From: Anaerostipes sp. MSJ-23
GTDB taxonomy: Bacteria > Bacillota > Clostridia > Lachnospirales > Lachnospiraceae
Direction of reading: 5' to 3'
Assembly: GCF_018918155.1 (NCBI RefSeq)
Contig: NZ_JAHLPY010000004.1
Span: 62,001 to 126,000, forward strand
DNA length: 64,000 bases
The notes beneath the pieces were generated by a model. It was not told the DNA's origin and made no database searches. It saw nothing but the letters and a program-made list of their open reading frames with translations. The position numbers and the translations under genes were made by a program. Every line of letters starts with the position of its first letter. Positions within the stretch are counted from its first letter, which is position 1. Of this stretch, positions 45,072 through 54,495 are shown piece after piece.

Positions 45072-45785
45072 CTATTTATTTTTATTTACAATTCTTGTCT
45101 CATATTTTCCTGTTGCAATATCAATATAACGTACAAACAGAGATACTTTATTATCTTCATTTAGGCTATTCCAAAGTGTATTTGTAAAGTCATCAATATC
45201 TTCTTCGATTCCAATCAGTTTTGGTTCCCCTTCAAAACTTGGCAACGGATTTCCATCATGCATATAAGTGTGAATAAAACGACCCTCTCCAGCGATTGGA
45301 TTTTCATAAGTAAAGGTAAAACGATTACAGCTTTCTGGATTTCCATTGTTGCTTTTTAAAATAGACATTGCATAATGGAATTCTCCATCTTTAATCTGCA
45401 TGATTCCAGAAATTCTTGGTGTGTAGTTTGGACCGTCCGGTTCAAATTCGCGACTTCTTAAAGACTGTTCAAAAGTCAATCCCTGTTCTCTTCCTTCATA
45501 TACAGTATCTGTCTGATCTCCATTTGTTACGATCGTTTCATTTCCAAGAACACGAACAGGTGCATAAATAATCAAACTTGGATCTTCCAATTTTGCCGGA
45601 TCAAATGCCTGTGTACGAATTCCTTCTCCTTCTTCCACAAACACACGGTTACGGCTGTTCTCGCTGCGTCCCATGATAAAGTATGCAGTTACTGCTTTTT
45701 TCCCGTCTTTGGATTTTCCAATTACAATTCCACGTCCAGGGTAAGCATTTTCTTTTAATTCCTGAGCAATCGCTAACTTTTTCAT
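45072..45785 (-). CDS. PurO-type IMP cyclohydrolase
   Basis: A 237-residue protein of the archaeal-type IMP cyclohydrolase family (PF07826), which closes FAICAR to IMP. Family features seen include YPGRGIVIGKSKDGK near the N-terminus, TAYFIMGRSENSRNRVF, PSLIIYAPVR, EFEPDGPNYTPRISGI and FVRYIDIATGKYETRIVNKNK. I choose the ATG at 45785 with AAAGGAG upstream; the longer frame starts in the promoter and terminator area. It forms a two-gene operon with the transformylase (23 bp apart). Confidence 0.92.
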   Translation of the reverse strand: MKKLAIAQELKENAYPGRGIVIGKSKDGKKAVTAYFIMGRSENSRNRVFVEEGEGIRTQAFDPAKLEDPSLIIYAPVRVLGNETIVTNGDQTDTVYEGREQGLTFEQSLRSREFEPDGPNYTPRISGIMQIKDGEFHYAMSILKSNNGNPESCNRFTFTYENPIAGEGRFIHTYMHDGNPLPSFEGEPKLIGIEEDIDDFTNTLWNSLNEDNKVSLFVRYIDIATGKYETRIVNKNK

Positions 45786-45831
45786 TGGTTTTGTATCTCC
45801 TTTTTTTTCATGCTGGTTTTCTTTTTCTTCT

Positions 45832-45859
45832 ATTGTATATAAAAACTTCAATGAATACA
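45832..45859 (-). promoter_or_regulatory. Predicted promoter of the PurO/AICAR transformylase operon
   Basis: Minus-strand TTGTAT (45854-45859), 16-base spacer, TACAAT (45832-45837), just after the dapL terminator and about 45 bp before the cyclohydrolase start. No purine riboswitch is visible in the short leader. Confidence 0.5.
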
Positions 45860-45871
45860 AGAACAAAATAC

Positions 45872-45908
45872 AAAAGGCAGATCTGCTATAAAAAGCCAAA
45901 TCTGCCTT
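45872..45908 (-). terminator. Terminator of the carA-carB-glnA-ANTAR-dapL block
   Basis: AAAGGCAGAT pairs with ATCTGCCTTT (45872-45881 / 45899-45908), with U-rich sequence following in the minus direction, 22 bp after the dapL stop. Confidence 0.75.
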
Positions 45909-45929
45909 TACTTTTATTTCAAGATAAAA

Positions 45930-47144
45930 TTACATTTTTCTGATTCGTTCGATCGCTTCGACTGTATTCTCGTAGTTACCGAACGCTGTAAGTCGGAAGT
46001 ATCCTTCTCCGCTTGGTCCGAATCCTGATCCAGGTGTTCCAACAACATTTGCATCTTTTAACAGATGATCAAAGAATTCCCATGATGTCATGTTATCTGG
46101 AGTTTTTAACCAGATATATGGTGCGTTGACACCACCAGATACCGTATATCCTGCATCTCTTAATCCTTCATAGATTACTTTGGCATTATTCATGTAGTAT
46201 CCAACCTGTTCTTTTAACTGTGCTTTTCCAGCATCAGAATAAACAGCTTCTCCGGCTCTCTGTACAATGTAAGGAGCTCCGTTGTATTTTGTTCCATGAC
46301 GTCTTGCCCAAAGAGAATGCAATTGTGTATCTCCGCATTTTAAATCCTTTGGAATTACAGTGTATCCAAGACGAACACCGGTAAATCCTGCATTTTTAGA
46401 GAAACTCTTTAATTCGATAGCACATGTTCTTGCACCTTCACATTCATAAATCGTGTGAGCTACATTATCTTCAGAAATATAAGCTTCATAAGCAGCATCA
46501 TAGATAATGACACATCCATTTTTATTTGCATAGTCTACCCATCCCTGAAGCTGATCTTTTGTAATTGTTGCTCCTGTTGGGTTATTTGGGAAGCATAGAT
46601 AAATAATATCTGGTACTTCATCTGGAAATTCTGGTGCAAAGTTGTTATCTGCTGTACAAGGCATATAGATCACATCGCTCCATGTTTCCGCTTTTGGATC
46701 ATAAGTTCCTGTTCTTCCAGCCATAACGTTTGTATCTACATATACAGGGTATACAGGATCACATACTGCGATTTTATTATCGATTGAGAAGATTTCCTGG
46801 ATATTTCCAGAATCACATTTTGCTCCGTCACTTACGAAGATTTCATCAGCAGCAATATCTGCTCCGCGATCTTTATAATCATTTTTTGCAATAGCGTTTC
46901 TTAAAAATTCATATCCAAGGTCCGGTGCATATCCATGGAATGTTTCTTCATGAGCCATTTCATCTACTGCACTGTGCAATGCGTCAATGATCGCTGGTGC
47001 CAGTGGCTGTGTAACATCACCAATCCCAAGACGGATAATGTTTTTGTCAGGATTTTCTTCTGTATACTTAGCTACTTTTTTTGCAATTGTAGAAAACAGA
47101 TAGCTTCCTGGTAATTTCAAATAGTTGTCATTGATTTTAAACAT
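45930..47144 (-). CDS. dapL: LL-diaminopimelate aminotransferase
   Basis: DapL converts tetrahydrodipicolinate directly to LL-diaminopimelate using glutamate, bypassing the succinylase and acetylase routes. The 404-residue fold-type I PLP protein starts [20 protein letters not shown] (the DapL signature). It has [31 protein letters not shown] and the PLP Lys in [10 protein letters not shown] near residue 250, with TVIPKDL and [16 protein letters not shown] after it. It sits at the end of a nitrogen block with glnA; dapA and dapB are elsewhere in the window. Confidence 0.97.
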   Translation of the reverse strand: MFKINDNYLKLPGSYLFSTIAKKVAKYTEENPDKNIIRLGIGDVTQPLAPAIIDALHSAVDEMAHEETFHGYAPDLGYEFLRNAIAKNDYKDRGADIAADEIFVSDGAKCDSGNIQEIFSIDNKIAVCDPVYPVYVDTNVMAGRTGTYDPKAETWSDVIYMPCTADNNFAPEFPDEVPDIIYLCFPNNPTGATITKDQLQGWVDYANKNGCVIIYDAAYEAYISEDNVAHTIYECEGARTCAIELKSFSKNAGFTGVRLGYTVIPKDLKCGDTQLHSLWARRHGTKYNGAPYIVQRAGEAVYSDAGKAQLKEQVGYYMNNAKVIYEGLRDAGYTVSGGVNAPYIWLKTPDNMTSWEFFDHLLKDANVVGTPGSGFGPSGEGYFRLTAFGNYENTVEAIERIRKM

Positions 47145-47158
47145 AAGTTCCTCCTAAA

Positions 47159-47716
47159 TTAATCATTATGATATATTAATGATTCCTTAATCATTTTTGC
47201 CATCTCAATCAGTCCCACACCACTGTTCATGCTTCTTCTTTGTATATAACTATGGGCTTCTTCTTCCGAAATCCTATTATTTTGCATGAGCAGAGATTTG
47301 ACTTCATCCAATAATTCCAATTCTTCCCGTGTTCTCTGCTTTGGCTTATGCTTTTTCTTTTTCTGAGCAAAGGAAATTTCACTGACAATTTCTCTTACCT
47401 TTTCTACAAGCTCATGAGCTTTCAGAGGCATCGGAAGACAGGATACATTCTCATACATACAATCTTCCAAATGAGCCTGGGAGGCAACCAAGAGCATATG
47501 AACATCTCTTGGAAGGTATTCTCTCAGTTCCGTGTATATCATGTCTGCATATTTATAACCGCAAATGACAAGCCCTTCTTCCTGACTTTCCATTCGCTGC
47601 ATTACCTGCGCTCCCGTTACACAAACACCAATAACATCAAAACCATTTCTAACAAGTAGATTTCTAATGTTTCTGGCAATTTCTTGTTTCGGAAACAAAA
47701 CAACGACATTAACCAC
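47159..47716 (-). CDS. ANTAR-domain RNA-binding antiterminator regulator next to glnA
   Basis: A 185-residue two-domain regulator. Residues about 3-115 form a receiver-like domain without a clear phospho-acceptor set (VVLFPKQEIARNIRNLLVRNGFDVIGVC), and residues about 125-185 the ANTAR domain (EELELLDEVKSLLMQNNRISEEEAHSYIQRRSM is its core), which binds RNA hairpins to prevent termination. I choose the GTG at 47716, with GGGGG 8 bases upstream; an in-frame GTG at 47725 abuts that site and is less likely. Location 35 bp after glnA suggests control of glutamine or ammonia genes, as for other clostridial glnA-linked ANTAR proteins. Confidence 0.85.
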   Translation of the reverse strand: MVNVVVLFPKQEIARNIRNLLVRNGFDVIGVCVTGAQVMQRMESQEEGLVICGYKYADMIYTELREYLPRDVHMLLVASQAHLEDCMYENVSCLPMPLKAHELVEKVREIVSEISFAQKKKKHKPKQRTREELELLDEVKSLLMQNNRISEEEAHSYIQRRSMNSGVGLIEMAKMIKESLIYHND

Positions 47717-47751
47717 AGCCCTCACCCCCTAGGATCTCTCGATCTAGAAAA

Positions 47752-49083
47752 TTAAATCTTATACAAATACTCATCAATTTCCCACTGTGTTACAAATTTC
47801 TGGTAAGATTCCCATTCTTTTCTTTTGGCTTCTATATATTTCGTATAAATATGATCTCCGAGAACTTTCCGCATGTATTCGCTATGTTCAAACAGATCCA
47901 AGGATTCTTTCAAATCTCTTGGAAGCACCATAATACCTGCTTTCTCCTTTTCTCCTTCTGCCATTTCATACTGATTTCCAGATGCTCCTTTTCCAGGAGT
48001 CATCTTCTGCTGGATTCCATCCAGTCCTGCTGCCAAACTAACTGCCAATGCAAGATATGGGTTGGCAGCGGAATCCGGGCTTCGAAATTCCAGTCTTGTT
48101 CCGATTCCTCTTGCAGAAGGCACTCGAATCAACGGACTTCTATTGGAAGAAGCCCAGGAAACATCAACTGGCGCTTCATATCCCGGCACAATTCTTTTAT
48201 AGGAATTTACCAGAGGGTTTGTAATCAGGCTCATTTCTCTGGCATGTTTCATGACTCCTGCCATAAAATGAAAGGCTTCATCGCTAATTCCAATATGATT
48301 TTTGGAATCAGCGAAAATATTTCTGCCATCTTTCCATAAAGACATATTTAAATGCATTCCGGATCCATCTACACCTGTGATTGGTTTCGGCATAAAACTT
48401 GCATACAATCCATGTCTTTTTGCGATATATTTTACGACAAATTTGAAGGTCAGAATGTTATCGGCTGTGCGTAACGCATTATCATATTTAAAATCGATTT
48501 CATGCTGAGCCGGTGCCACTTCATGATGGGATGCTTCAATTTCAAATCCCATTTCCTCCAGATTCAGAATCATATCTCTTCTTGCACTTTCTCCAAGATC
48601 CAATGGGGCTACATCAAAATATCCTGCTTTCTCATGAGATATCGTTGTTGGACGTCCTTCTTCATCGGTGTGAAATAAGAAAAATTCACATTCTGGTCCT
48701 ACGTTAAACTTATATCCCATATTTTTGCATTCTCTAAGTACCCGTTTCAGAACGTGTCTGGAATCTCCGGCAAACGGCATTCCATCCTGTCCATATACAT
48801 CGCAGATCAGTCTTGCCACTCGATTTCCCCCTGCATTCCAAGGGAAAATTACAAAACTATCCAAATCTGGATATAAATACATATCCGATTCTTCAATACG
48901 CACAAAACCATCCACAGAAGATCCATCAAATGTGCATTTATTATCCAACGCCTTTTCAAGCTGGCGTGCTGTGATCGCAACATTTTTCATTGTGCCAAAT
49001 AAATCTGAAAACTGCAGTCTGATAAACTGAACGTCATTTTCTCTTACTAAATCAATCACGTCCTGTTTCGTGTATCGACCCAT
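47752..49083 (-). CDS. glnA: Glutamine synthetase type I
   Basis: GlnA makes glutamine from glutamate, ammonia and ATP. At 443 residues it is a GSI-alpha-type enzyme. Seen are DVQFIRLQFSDLFG near the N-terminus, the FDGSSVDGF latch loop, the metal and substrate site VGPECEFFLFH, GVDGSGMHLNMSL, and the NRSPLIRVPSARG and EFRSPDSAANPYLA blocks. The adenylylation-site Tyr region of the beta type is absent. It lies 20 bp after carB and 35 bp before the ANTAR gene. Confidence 0.97.
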   Translation of the reverse strand: MGRYTKQDVIDLVRENDVQFIRLQFSDLFGTMKNVAITARQLEKALDNKCTFDGSSVDGFVRIEESDMYLYPDLDSFVIFPWNAGGNRVARLICDVYGQDGMPFAGDSRHVLKRVLRECKNMGYKFNVGPECEFFLFHTDEEGRPTTISHEKAGYFDVAPLDLGESARRDMILNLEEMGFEIEASHHEVAPAQHEIDFKYDNALRTADNILTFKFVVKYIAKRHGLYASFMPKPITGVDGSGMHLNMSLWKDGRNIFADSKNHIGISDEAFHFMAGVMKHAREMSLITNPLVNSYKRIVPGYEAPVDVSWASSNRSPLIRVPSARGIGTRLEFRSPDSAANPYLALAVSLAAGLDGIQQKMTPGKGASGNQYEMAEGEKEKAGIMVLPRDLKESLDLFEHSEYMRKVLGDHIYTKYIEAKRKEWESYQKFVTQWEIDEYLYKI

Positions 49084-49103
49084 AACATCACTCCTCTTTC
49101 TCG

Positions 49104-52100
49104 CTAAATTGTCGCTATGTCTACAACAGTCAATTGATCTCGATTTCCTGTTTCCAAACTAGTCAGCAGAGCATTTGCCGTATCCAAACTGGTCAGGCAG
49201 GTAACTCCTGTTTCAATCGCATAACGACGAATCAGGAATCCATCCTTGCTTCGGCCAACACCCTGGGAAGGTGTATCGATGACTAAATCAATTTTATCAT
49301 CTAAAATTAAATCAAGCAAGTTCGGAGATGGTTCTTCTAATTTATTTATTGGTTTCGCAGGTACTCCAGCTTCATTTAAGACTCTGCATGTACTCTTTGT
49401 TGAGAAAATTTCATATCCAAGAGCTACAAATCTACGTCCGATGTCAATGGCATCAATCTTATCAGAATCTTTTACTGTAAGGATCATCTTCTTATATTTT
49501 GGAAGATTAACTCCAGCTCCAAGGAAAGCTTTATATAATGCCTCATGGAAATTTTTAGAAATTCCAAGGCATTCACCTGTTGACTTCATTTCTGGTCCAA
49601 GGCTGACTTCGGCTCCTCTCAGTTTTTCAAAAGAGAATACCGGTTTTTTTACTGCATAATATTCAGATTCTGGCTGAAGTCCAGTGGTATATCCAAGATC
49701 TTTAATCTTAGCTCCCGTAATCACTTTTGCTGCAAGTGCAACAATCGGAATTCCTGTTACTTTACTAATATAAGGAACCGTACGGCTAGATCTTGGATTT
49801 ACTTCGATTACATAAACTTCTTCGTTTGCCACGATAAACTGAATGTTAATCAGACCAATAACATGAAGAGATTTTGCAAGTTTTCTTGTATATTCTGCAA
49901 TGACACGTTTCACCTTGTCTGTTAAGTTGATGGATGGATATACTGAAATACTATCTCCGGAATGAATACCTGCACGTTCCACATGTTCCATAATTCCTGG
50001 AATCAAAATATCAGTTCCATCACATACGGCATCAACTTCAACTTCTTTACCAACAAGGTATTTGTCAATCAAAATTGGATGTTCCTGTTCGTAACGATTA
50101 ATAATTTCCATAAATGCTTTGATATCTTCATCAGATACAGCAATTTGCATTCCCTGTCCTCCAAGAACATAGGATGGACGTACCAGTACAGGATATCCAA
50201 GTTCATGCGCAACCTTGATTGCTTCTTCACATGTAAATACTGTTGTTCCTTTTGGTCTTGGAATACAACATTCTTCCAGAATTTCATCAAATAATTCACG
50301 GTCCTCAGCTGCATCTACATTTTCTGCGCTTGTACCAAGGATTGGAACTCCCATTTTCATCAATGCTTCTGTTAATTTGATCGCTGTCTGTCCGCCAAAC
50401 TGTACAACTGCTCCATCTGGTTTTTCTAAATCTACGATGCTTTCTACATCTTCTGCTGTTAATGGCTCAAAATACAGTTTATCTGCCACATCAAAGTCTG
50501 TAGATACTGTTTCCGGATTATTATTTACAATAATTGTTTCATATCCTTCTTTTGCAAGTGCCCATACGCTGTGTACAGAACAATAATCAAATTCGATCCC
50601 CTGTCCAATACGGATTGGTCCTGATCCCAGTACCATGACCTTTTTCTTACCAGAAGTTTCTTCCACTTCATTTTCTCCGTCATAACAAGAATAATAGTAA
50701 GGTGTTTCTGCATCAAACTCTGCTGCACAAGTATCTACAATCTTATATGCAGCATGAATATTCATTTCATCTCTTAACTGTTTAATTTCACGTTCTGTCT
50801 TTCCAACCAACTGTCCAATCACTTTATCTGGGAATTCCAGACGTTTTGCTTCTAATAATAAATCGTGATCCAGTGTTTCTGCCTCTGAAAGTTTCTTTTC
50901 CATTTCAACAAGAATTGCAATCTTGTCTAAGAACCAACGGTCAATCTTTGTAATGTTAAAGATTGTATCATAATCAAATCCACGACGAATTGCTTCGGCA
51001 ATGACATAGATTCTTAAGTCATCAATTTTTTCCAATTCCTTTAACAGTTCTTCATCCGTCAATTCTCCATAGTTTCCAAAGATCAGACTGTCTACATGCT
51101 GTTCCAGAGAACGAATCGCTTTCATTAATGCACCTTCAAAGTTTGTTCCGATACTCATAACTTCTCCAGTTGCCTTCATCTGTGTTGTCAGTGTACGTTT
51201 TGCATGAATAAACTTATCAAATGGAAGACGTGGCATTTTTACGACACAGTAATCAAGCATTGGTTCAAAACTTGCATAAGTTTTCTTTGTAACTGCATTT
51301 TCAATTTCATCCAATGTATATCCAATCGCAATCTTTGCTGTAACCTTAGCAATTGGATATCCAGTTGCCTTAGATGCCAATGCAGAAGAACGACTGACAC
51401 GAGGATTTACCTCAATAACACAATATTCAAAACTGTCTGGATTTAATGCATACTGTACGTTACATCCACCATGAACATCCAGTTCTGTGATGATATTTAA
51501 TGCAGATGTACGAAGCATCTGATATTCTTTATCTGCAAGAGTCTGAGATGGAGCCACAACGATACTATCTCCCGTATGCACACCAACTGGATCAATATTT
51601 TCCATATTACAGATCGTAATACATGTTCCATTTTCATCACGCATTACTTCATACTCAATTTCTTTCCATCCACCGATATAACGCTCTACTAAAACCTCTC
51701 CTACACGGCTTAAACGAAGACCATTTTCAAGAATTGATTCCAATTCTTCCTGATTATGTGCAATTCCACCGCCACTTCCACCGAGCGTATATGCTGGACG
51801 AAGTACTGCAGGATAACCAATCACTTCATTAGCAAATTTCACACCATCTTCAATCGTTGTGACAACCTGTCCGGCAGCAATTGGCTCTCCGATTTTTTCC
51901 ATTGTATTCTGGAATTCCAGACGATCTTCTGCCTTTTTAATAGTGGCTGGAGAAGTACCAATTAATTTTACTCCAGATTTTTCAAGGTAACCATTTTCTA
52001 CTAATTCCATTGCAAGGTTTAAAGCAGCCTGTCCGCCAAGTGTTGGAAGAATGCTATCTGGTTTTTCTTTTTCAATGATTTTTTCAATGACAGAAGCTGT

Positions 52101-52307
52101 TAATGGCTCAATATATACCTTGTCTGCGATATCTTTATCTGTCATAATCGTTGCAGGGTTTGAATTTACAAGAACAACTTCTACTCCTTCTTCCTGAAGT
52201 GCACGGCAGGCCTGTGTTCCTGCATAGTCAAATTCTGCTGCCTGTCCAATAACGATAGGTCCTGAACCAATGACAAGTACTTTCTTTATATCTTCTCTCT
52301 TAGGCAT
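49104..52307 (-). CDS. carB: Carbamoyl-phosphate synthase large subunit
   Basis: CarB makes carbamoyl phosphate for pyrimidine and arginine synthesis using ammonia channelled from CarA. The 1067 residues comprise two homologous halves, each with pre-ATP-grasp GSGPIVIGQ/GSGPIRIGQ and an ATP-grasp domain (RPAYTLGGSGGGIAHN; RPSYVLGGQGMQIAVS), then the allosteric domain from about residue 930. Length and motifs are normal. Its start overlaps the carA end by 8 bp, giving translational coupling. Confidence 0.98.
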   Translation of the reverse strand: MPKREDIKKVLVIGSGPIVIGQAAEFDYAGTQACRALQEEGVEVVLVNSNPATIMTDKDIADKVYIEPLTASVIEKIIEKEKPDSILPTLGGQAALNLAMELVENGYLEKSGVKLIGTSPATIKKAEDRLEFQNTMEKIGEPIAAGQVVTTIEDGVKFANEVIGYPAVLRPAYTLGGSGGGIAHNQEELESILENGLRLSRVGEVLVERYIGGWKEIEYEVMRDENGTCITICNMENIDPVGVHTGDSIVVAPSQTLADKEYQMLRTSALNIITELDVHGGCNVQYALNPDSFEYCVIEVNPRVSRSSALASKATGYPIAKVTAKIAIGYTLDEIENAVTKKTYASFEPMLDYCVVKMPRLPFDKFIHAKRTLTTQMKATGEVMSIGTNFEGALMKAIRSLEQHVDSLIFGNYGELTDEELLKELEKIDDLRIYVIAEAIRRGFDYDTIFNITKIDRWFLDKIAILVEMEKKLSEAETLDHDLLLEAKRLEFPDKVIGQLVGKTEREIKQLRDEMNIHAAYKIVDTCAAEFDAETPYYYSCYDGENEVEETSGKKKVMVLGSGPIRIGQGIEFDYCSVHSVWALAKEGYETIIVNNNPETVSTDFDVADKLYFEPLTAEDVESIVDLEKPDGAVVQFGGQTAIKLTEALMKMGVPILGTSAENVDAAEDRELFDEILEECCIPRPKGTTVFTCEEAIKVAHELGYPVLVRPSYVLGGQGMQIAVSDEDIKAFMEIINRYEQEHPILIDKYLVGKEVEVDAVCDGTDILIPGIMEHVERAGIHSGDSISVYPSINLTDKVKRVIAEYTRKLAKSLHVIGLINIQFIVANEEVYVIEVNPRSSRTVPYISKVTGIPIVALAAKVITGAKIKDLGYTTGLQPESEYYAVKKPVFSFEKLRGAEVSLGPEMKSTGECLGISKNFHEALYKAFLGAGVNLPKYKKMILTVKDSDKIDAIDIGRRFVALGYEIFSTKSTCRVLNEAGVPAKPINKLEEPSPNLLDLILDDKIDLVIDTPSQGVGRSKDGFLIRRYAIETGVTCLTSLDTANALLTSLETGNRDQLTVVDIATI

Positions 52308-53379
52308 TTTTAGCTCCTTTCATTCTATCCATAAATTCATCAAATAAATATGCGGTATCCTGTGGTCCTGGGCATGCTTCCGGATGGAACTGCACCGTAC
52401 GGATATTCTTATTCTTATAGTCAAGACCTTCGATTGTCTTATCATTTACATTAATAAAGGAAACTTCTGCAATGTCAGAAGGAATGCTATCTTCCTTGAT
52501 CACATACCCATGATTCTGAGAAGAAATATAAACTCTTCCACTCTTTAAATCTTTGACTGGGTGATTTCCACCACGGTGTCCCCAACGCATTTTTTCTGTA
52601 TCTGCTCCTGTAGCAAGTGCCATCAGCTGATGTCCAAGACAGATCGCAAAGATTGGCACATCACTGTCATAAAGTTTTTTGATTTCTTTAATAATGGATT
52701 CACATTCTTTTGGATCTCCAGGGCCATTGGATAACATAATTCCATCTGGATGATCTCCAAGAATTTCTTCTGCAGTTGTAAAAGCAGGATATACTGTTAC
52801 ATCACATCCTCTCTTTTCCAGAGAACGAATAATATTATTTTTTGTTCCAAGATCTAATAATGCAACTTTAAAGCCGTCTCCTTTAAAATGTTCTTTTTCT
52901 TCTCTTGTAACTGTTTTCACTGCATCTGTGACTGTGTAAGCTTTTAATTTTGGAAGAATTTCATCTAAATTATAATTTGGATTTGTTGTAATCATTCCTC
53001 CCATGCATCCTTGTTCTCTTAAAATCTTTGTGATTGCACGGGTATCCACTCCACTGATTCCAGGAATATCATAATCAATCAAATATTTTTCTAAATCTTC
53101 TTGTCTTCTAAAATTGCTGGATGTTCTTGAGATTTCACGAACAATAAATGCAGAATGCCATGGTTTCTTTGATTCTGCATCTTCAAGACATACCCCATAA
53201 TTTCCAATCAGCGGATAAGTCATAACAACTCCCTGCCCCTGATAAGACGGATCGGTCAGTACTTCGAGATATCCTGTCATGGAAGTATTAAATACTACCT
53301 CACAGATTACTTCTTTTTTGGAACCGAAGCTTTTTCCTTTAAAAACGTGCCCGTCTTCCAATATCAAAAATGCATTCAT
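52300..53379 (-). CDS. carA: Carbamoyl-phosphate synthase small (glutaminase) subunit
   Basis: CarA hydrolyses glutamine and supplies ammonia to CarB. It is 359 residues: N-terminal domain with FNTSMTGYLEVLTDPSYQGQ, then the class I glutaminase with nucleophile Cys in FAICLGHQLMALA near residue 245 and the His/Glu pair in VQFHPEACPGP near 330. GGAGGAAATTTAC precedes the ATG. It is the first gene of the carA-carB-glnA-ANTAR-dapL block. Confidence 0.98.
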   Translation of the reverse strand: MNAFLILEDGHVFKGKSFGSKKEVICEVVFNTSMTGYLEVLTDPSYQGQGVVMTYPLIGNYGVCLEDAESKKPWHSAFIVREISRTSSNFRRQEDLEKYLIDYDIPGISGVDTRAITKILREQGCMGGMITTNPNYNLDEILPKLKAYTVTDAVKTVTREEKEHFKGDGFKVALLDLGTKNNIIRSLEKRGCDVTVYPAFTTAEEILGDHPDGIMLSNGPGDPKECESIIKEIKKLYDSDVPIFAICLGHQLMALATGADTEKMRWGHRGGNHPVKDLKSGRVYISSQNHGYVIKEDSIPSDIAEVSFINVNDKTIEGLDYKNKNIRTVQFHPEACPGPQDTAYLFDEFMDRMKGAKNA

Positions 53380-53481
53380 GTAAATTTCCTCCTAAATGAA
53401 CGTCATACAAATAGTTACTTTCCCCAAACCCTTTCGGGCAAAAAAAAGAGAAATAAATCCAAAATAAAAATCACTAACCCA

Positions 53482-53511
53482 AGTATTAGAAAAAATCATT
53501 TTTCTAATACT
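53482..53511 (-). other. 13-bp hairpin in the carA leader
   Basis: AGTATTAGAAAAA (53482-53494) and TTTTTCTAATACT (53499-53511) form a perfect 13-bp stem with a 4-base loop, about 50 bases downstream of the predicted transcription start and 100 bases before carA. It is not followed by a U run. The known PyrR anti-antiterminator consensus is not recognisable. It may be a stability element, or a target for the ANTAR regulator, though ANTAR targets are usually two adjacent hairpins. Confidence 0.5.
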
Positions 53512-53556
53512 CTCTCGCGTCTTTATTTTAGAAATATTTCTCTACAAATTGTAAAA

Positions 53557-53585
53557 ATTTTATCATATATCAAAGGATCATGCAA
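53557..53585 (-). promoter_or_regulatory. Predicted promoter of the carA-carB-glnA block
   Basis: Minus-strand TTGCAT (53580-53585), 17-base spacer, TAAAAT (53557-53562), in the 224-bp gap between queH and carA. The implied leader is about 170 bases long. Confidence 0.6.
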
Positions 53586-53603
53586 GGCTTTTTTTACATT
53601 TTA

Positions 53604-54257
53604 TTATATTTTTTTCATATCTTCGCCATTCTTCAATGAAATACCCCGTTTTTCCTCACTTTCTTTTTTTGAAAAGATACATCCACAAAAATTTTGGCGA
53701 TAAAGATCATACTCTTTGGATAATTGAATCGATCGCTGATATCCACCTTTTTTCTTAAAATCAGAAGGTAAAAATGTTACCCCTTCTTCTTCTCCTGCTT
53801 TTTGTCCGAGTTCATTAAGCCATGCAGCATTTTTTAGAGGACTGATTGTTAAAGTTGTTGTGAAATAATCAAAATGGTTTTGTGCCGCTAACTTTGCCGC
53901 CTGTCTCAAGCGTAAACCATAACAGCGATAACAGCGTTTTCCTCCTTCCGGTTCTTTTTCATATCCACGAACAGTTTTATAAAAAATCTCCGGATGATAG
54001 CCCCCATCGAATACTTCGATATTGAGATTCATTTCTTTTACAAGACGCTTTTGCTCTTTCACTCTTTTTTCATACTCTTCCTTGGAATCAATATTCGGAT
54101 TGTAATAATCAATCGTAATGTGAAAATATTGTGACAAATATTCCAGCACATAACTACTGCATGGTGCACAACAACTATGCAGCAAAAGTGTTGGCTTCCT
54201 TCCATCAAACCCTTCCAAAATCTGGTCCAATTTCTTTTGATAATTGATTTTATTCAT
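53604..54257 (-). CDS. queH: Epoxyqueuosine reductase QueH
   Basis: QueH (formerly DUF208) does the last step of queuosine tRNA modification, reducing epoxyqueuosine without the cobalamin used by QueG. The 217-residue protein carries the family cysteines: HSCCAPCSSYVLEYL near residue 28, GGKRCYRCYGLRL near 110, and the C-terminal QNFCGCIFSKKESE. DYYNPNIDSKEEYEKR and TTTLTISPLKN are also typical. Complete, single gene, upstream of the car promoter. Confidence 0.95.
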   Translation of the reverse strand: MNKINYQKKLDQILEGFDGRKPTLLLHSCCAPCSSYVLEYLSQYFHITIDYYNPNIDSKEEYEKRVKEQKRLVKEMNLNIEVFDGGYHPEIFYKTVRGYEKEPEGGKRCYRCYGLRLRQAAKLAAQNHFDYFTTTLTISPLKNAAWLNELGQKAGEEEGVTFLPSDFKKKGGYQRSIQLSKEYDLYRQNFCGCIFSKKESEEKRGISLKNGEDMKKI

Positions 54258-54325
54258 TGCTTTCTTCTTTCTTTTTTCTTCTTTTTTTTATTGTAACACG
54301 ATTTTTATATTTTTTAAATTTGGTC

Positions 54326-54355
54326 TTTACAATTACATAAAAAAAGAGCTATAAT
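54326..54355 (+). promoter_or_regulatory. Promoter of tRNA-Pro
   Basis: TTTACA (54326-54331), 18-base spacer, TATAAT (54350-54355), ending 10 bases before the mature tRNA. Confidence 0.75.
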
Positions 54356-54365
54356 AGCAAATGCA

Positions 54366-54439
54366 CGGGGCGTGGCTCAGCTTGGTAGAGCGCGTGGTTC
54401 GGGACTACGAGGTCGCAGGTTCAAATCCTGTCGCCCCGA
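54366..54439 (+). tRNA. tRNA-Pro (anticodon CGG)
   Basis: A 74-nt cloverleaf: acceptor CGGGGCG/CGCCCCG with discriminator A, D arm with GGCTCAG...TTGGTAGAG, anticodon stem CGTGG/CTACG enclosing loop TTCGGGA (anticodon CGG), and T arm GCAGG TTCAAAT CCTGT. CCA is not encoded. Confidence 0.95.
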
Positions 54440-54457
54440 TTATAAACAGAATGTTAG

Positions 54458-54490
54458 AAGGACGATGATATCTGAATCATCGTCCTTTTT
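54458..54490 (+). terminator. Terminator of tRNA-Pro
   Basis: Perfect 12-bp stem AAGGACGATGAT (54458-54469) / ATCATCGTCCTT (54476-54487) followed by T-rich sequence. On the minus strand the hairpin also follows the glycosyltransferase stop but lacks a good U run. Confidence 0.88.
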
Positions 54491-54495
54491 AATTG

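Noticed and set aside
53482-53511. carA leader hairpin as a PyrR attenuator
   Set aside because: No PyrR-binding loop consensus and no U run after the stem could be seen.
54366-54439. tRNA-Pro as an attachment site for a mobile island carrying the glycan cluster
   Set aside because: I found no integrase and no repeat of the tRNA 3' end near the far side of the cluster.
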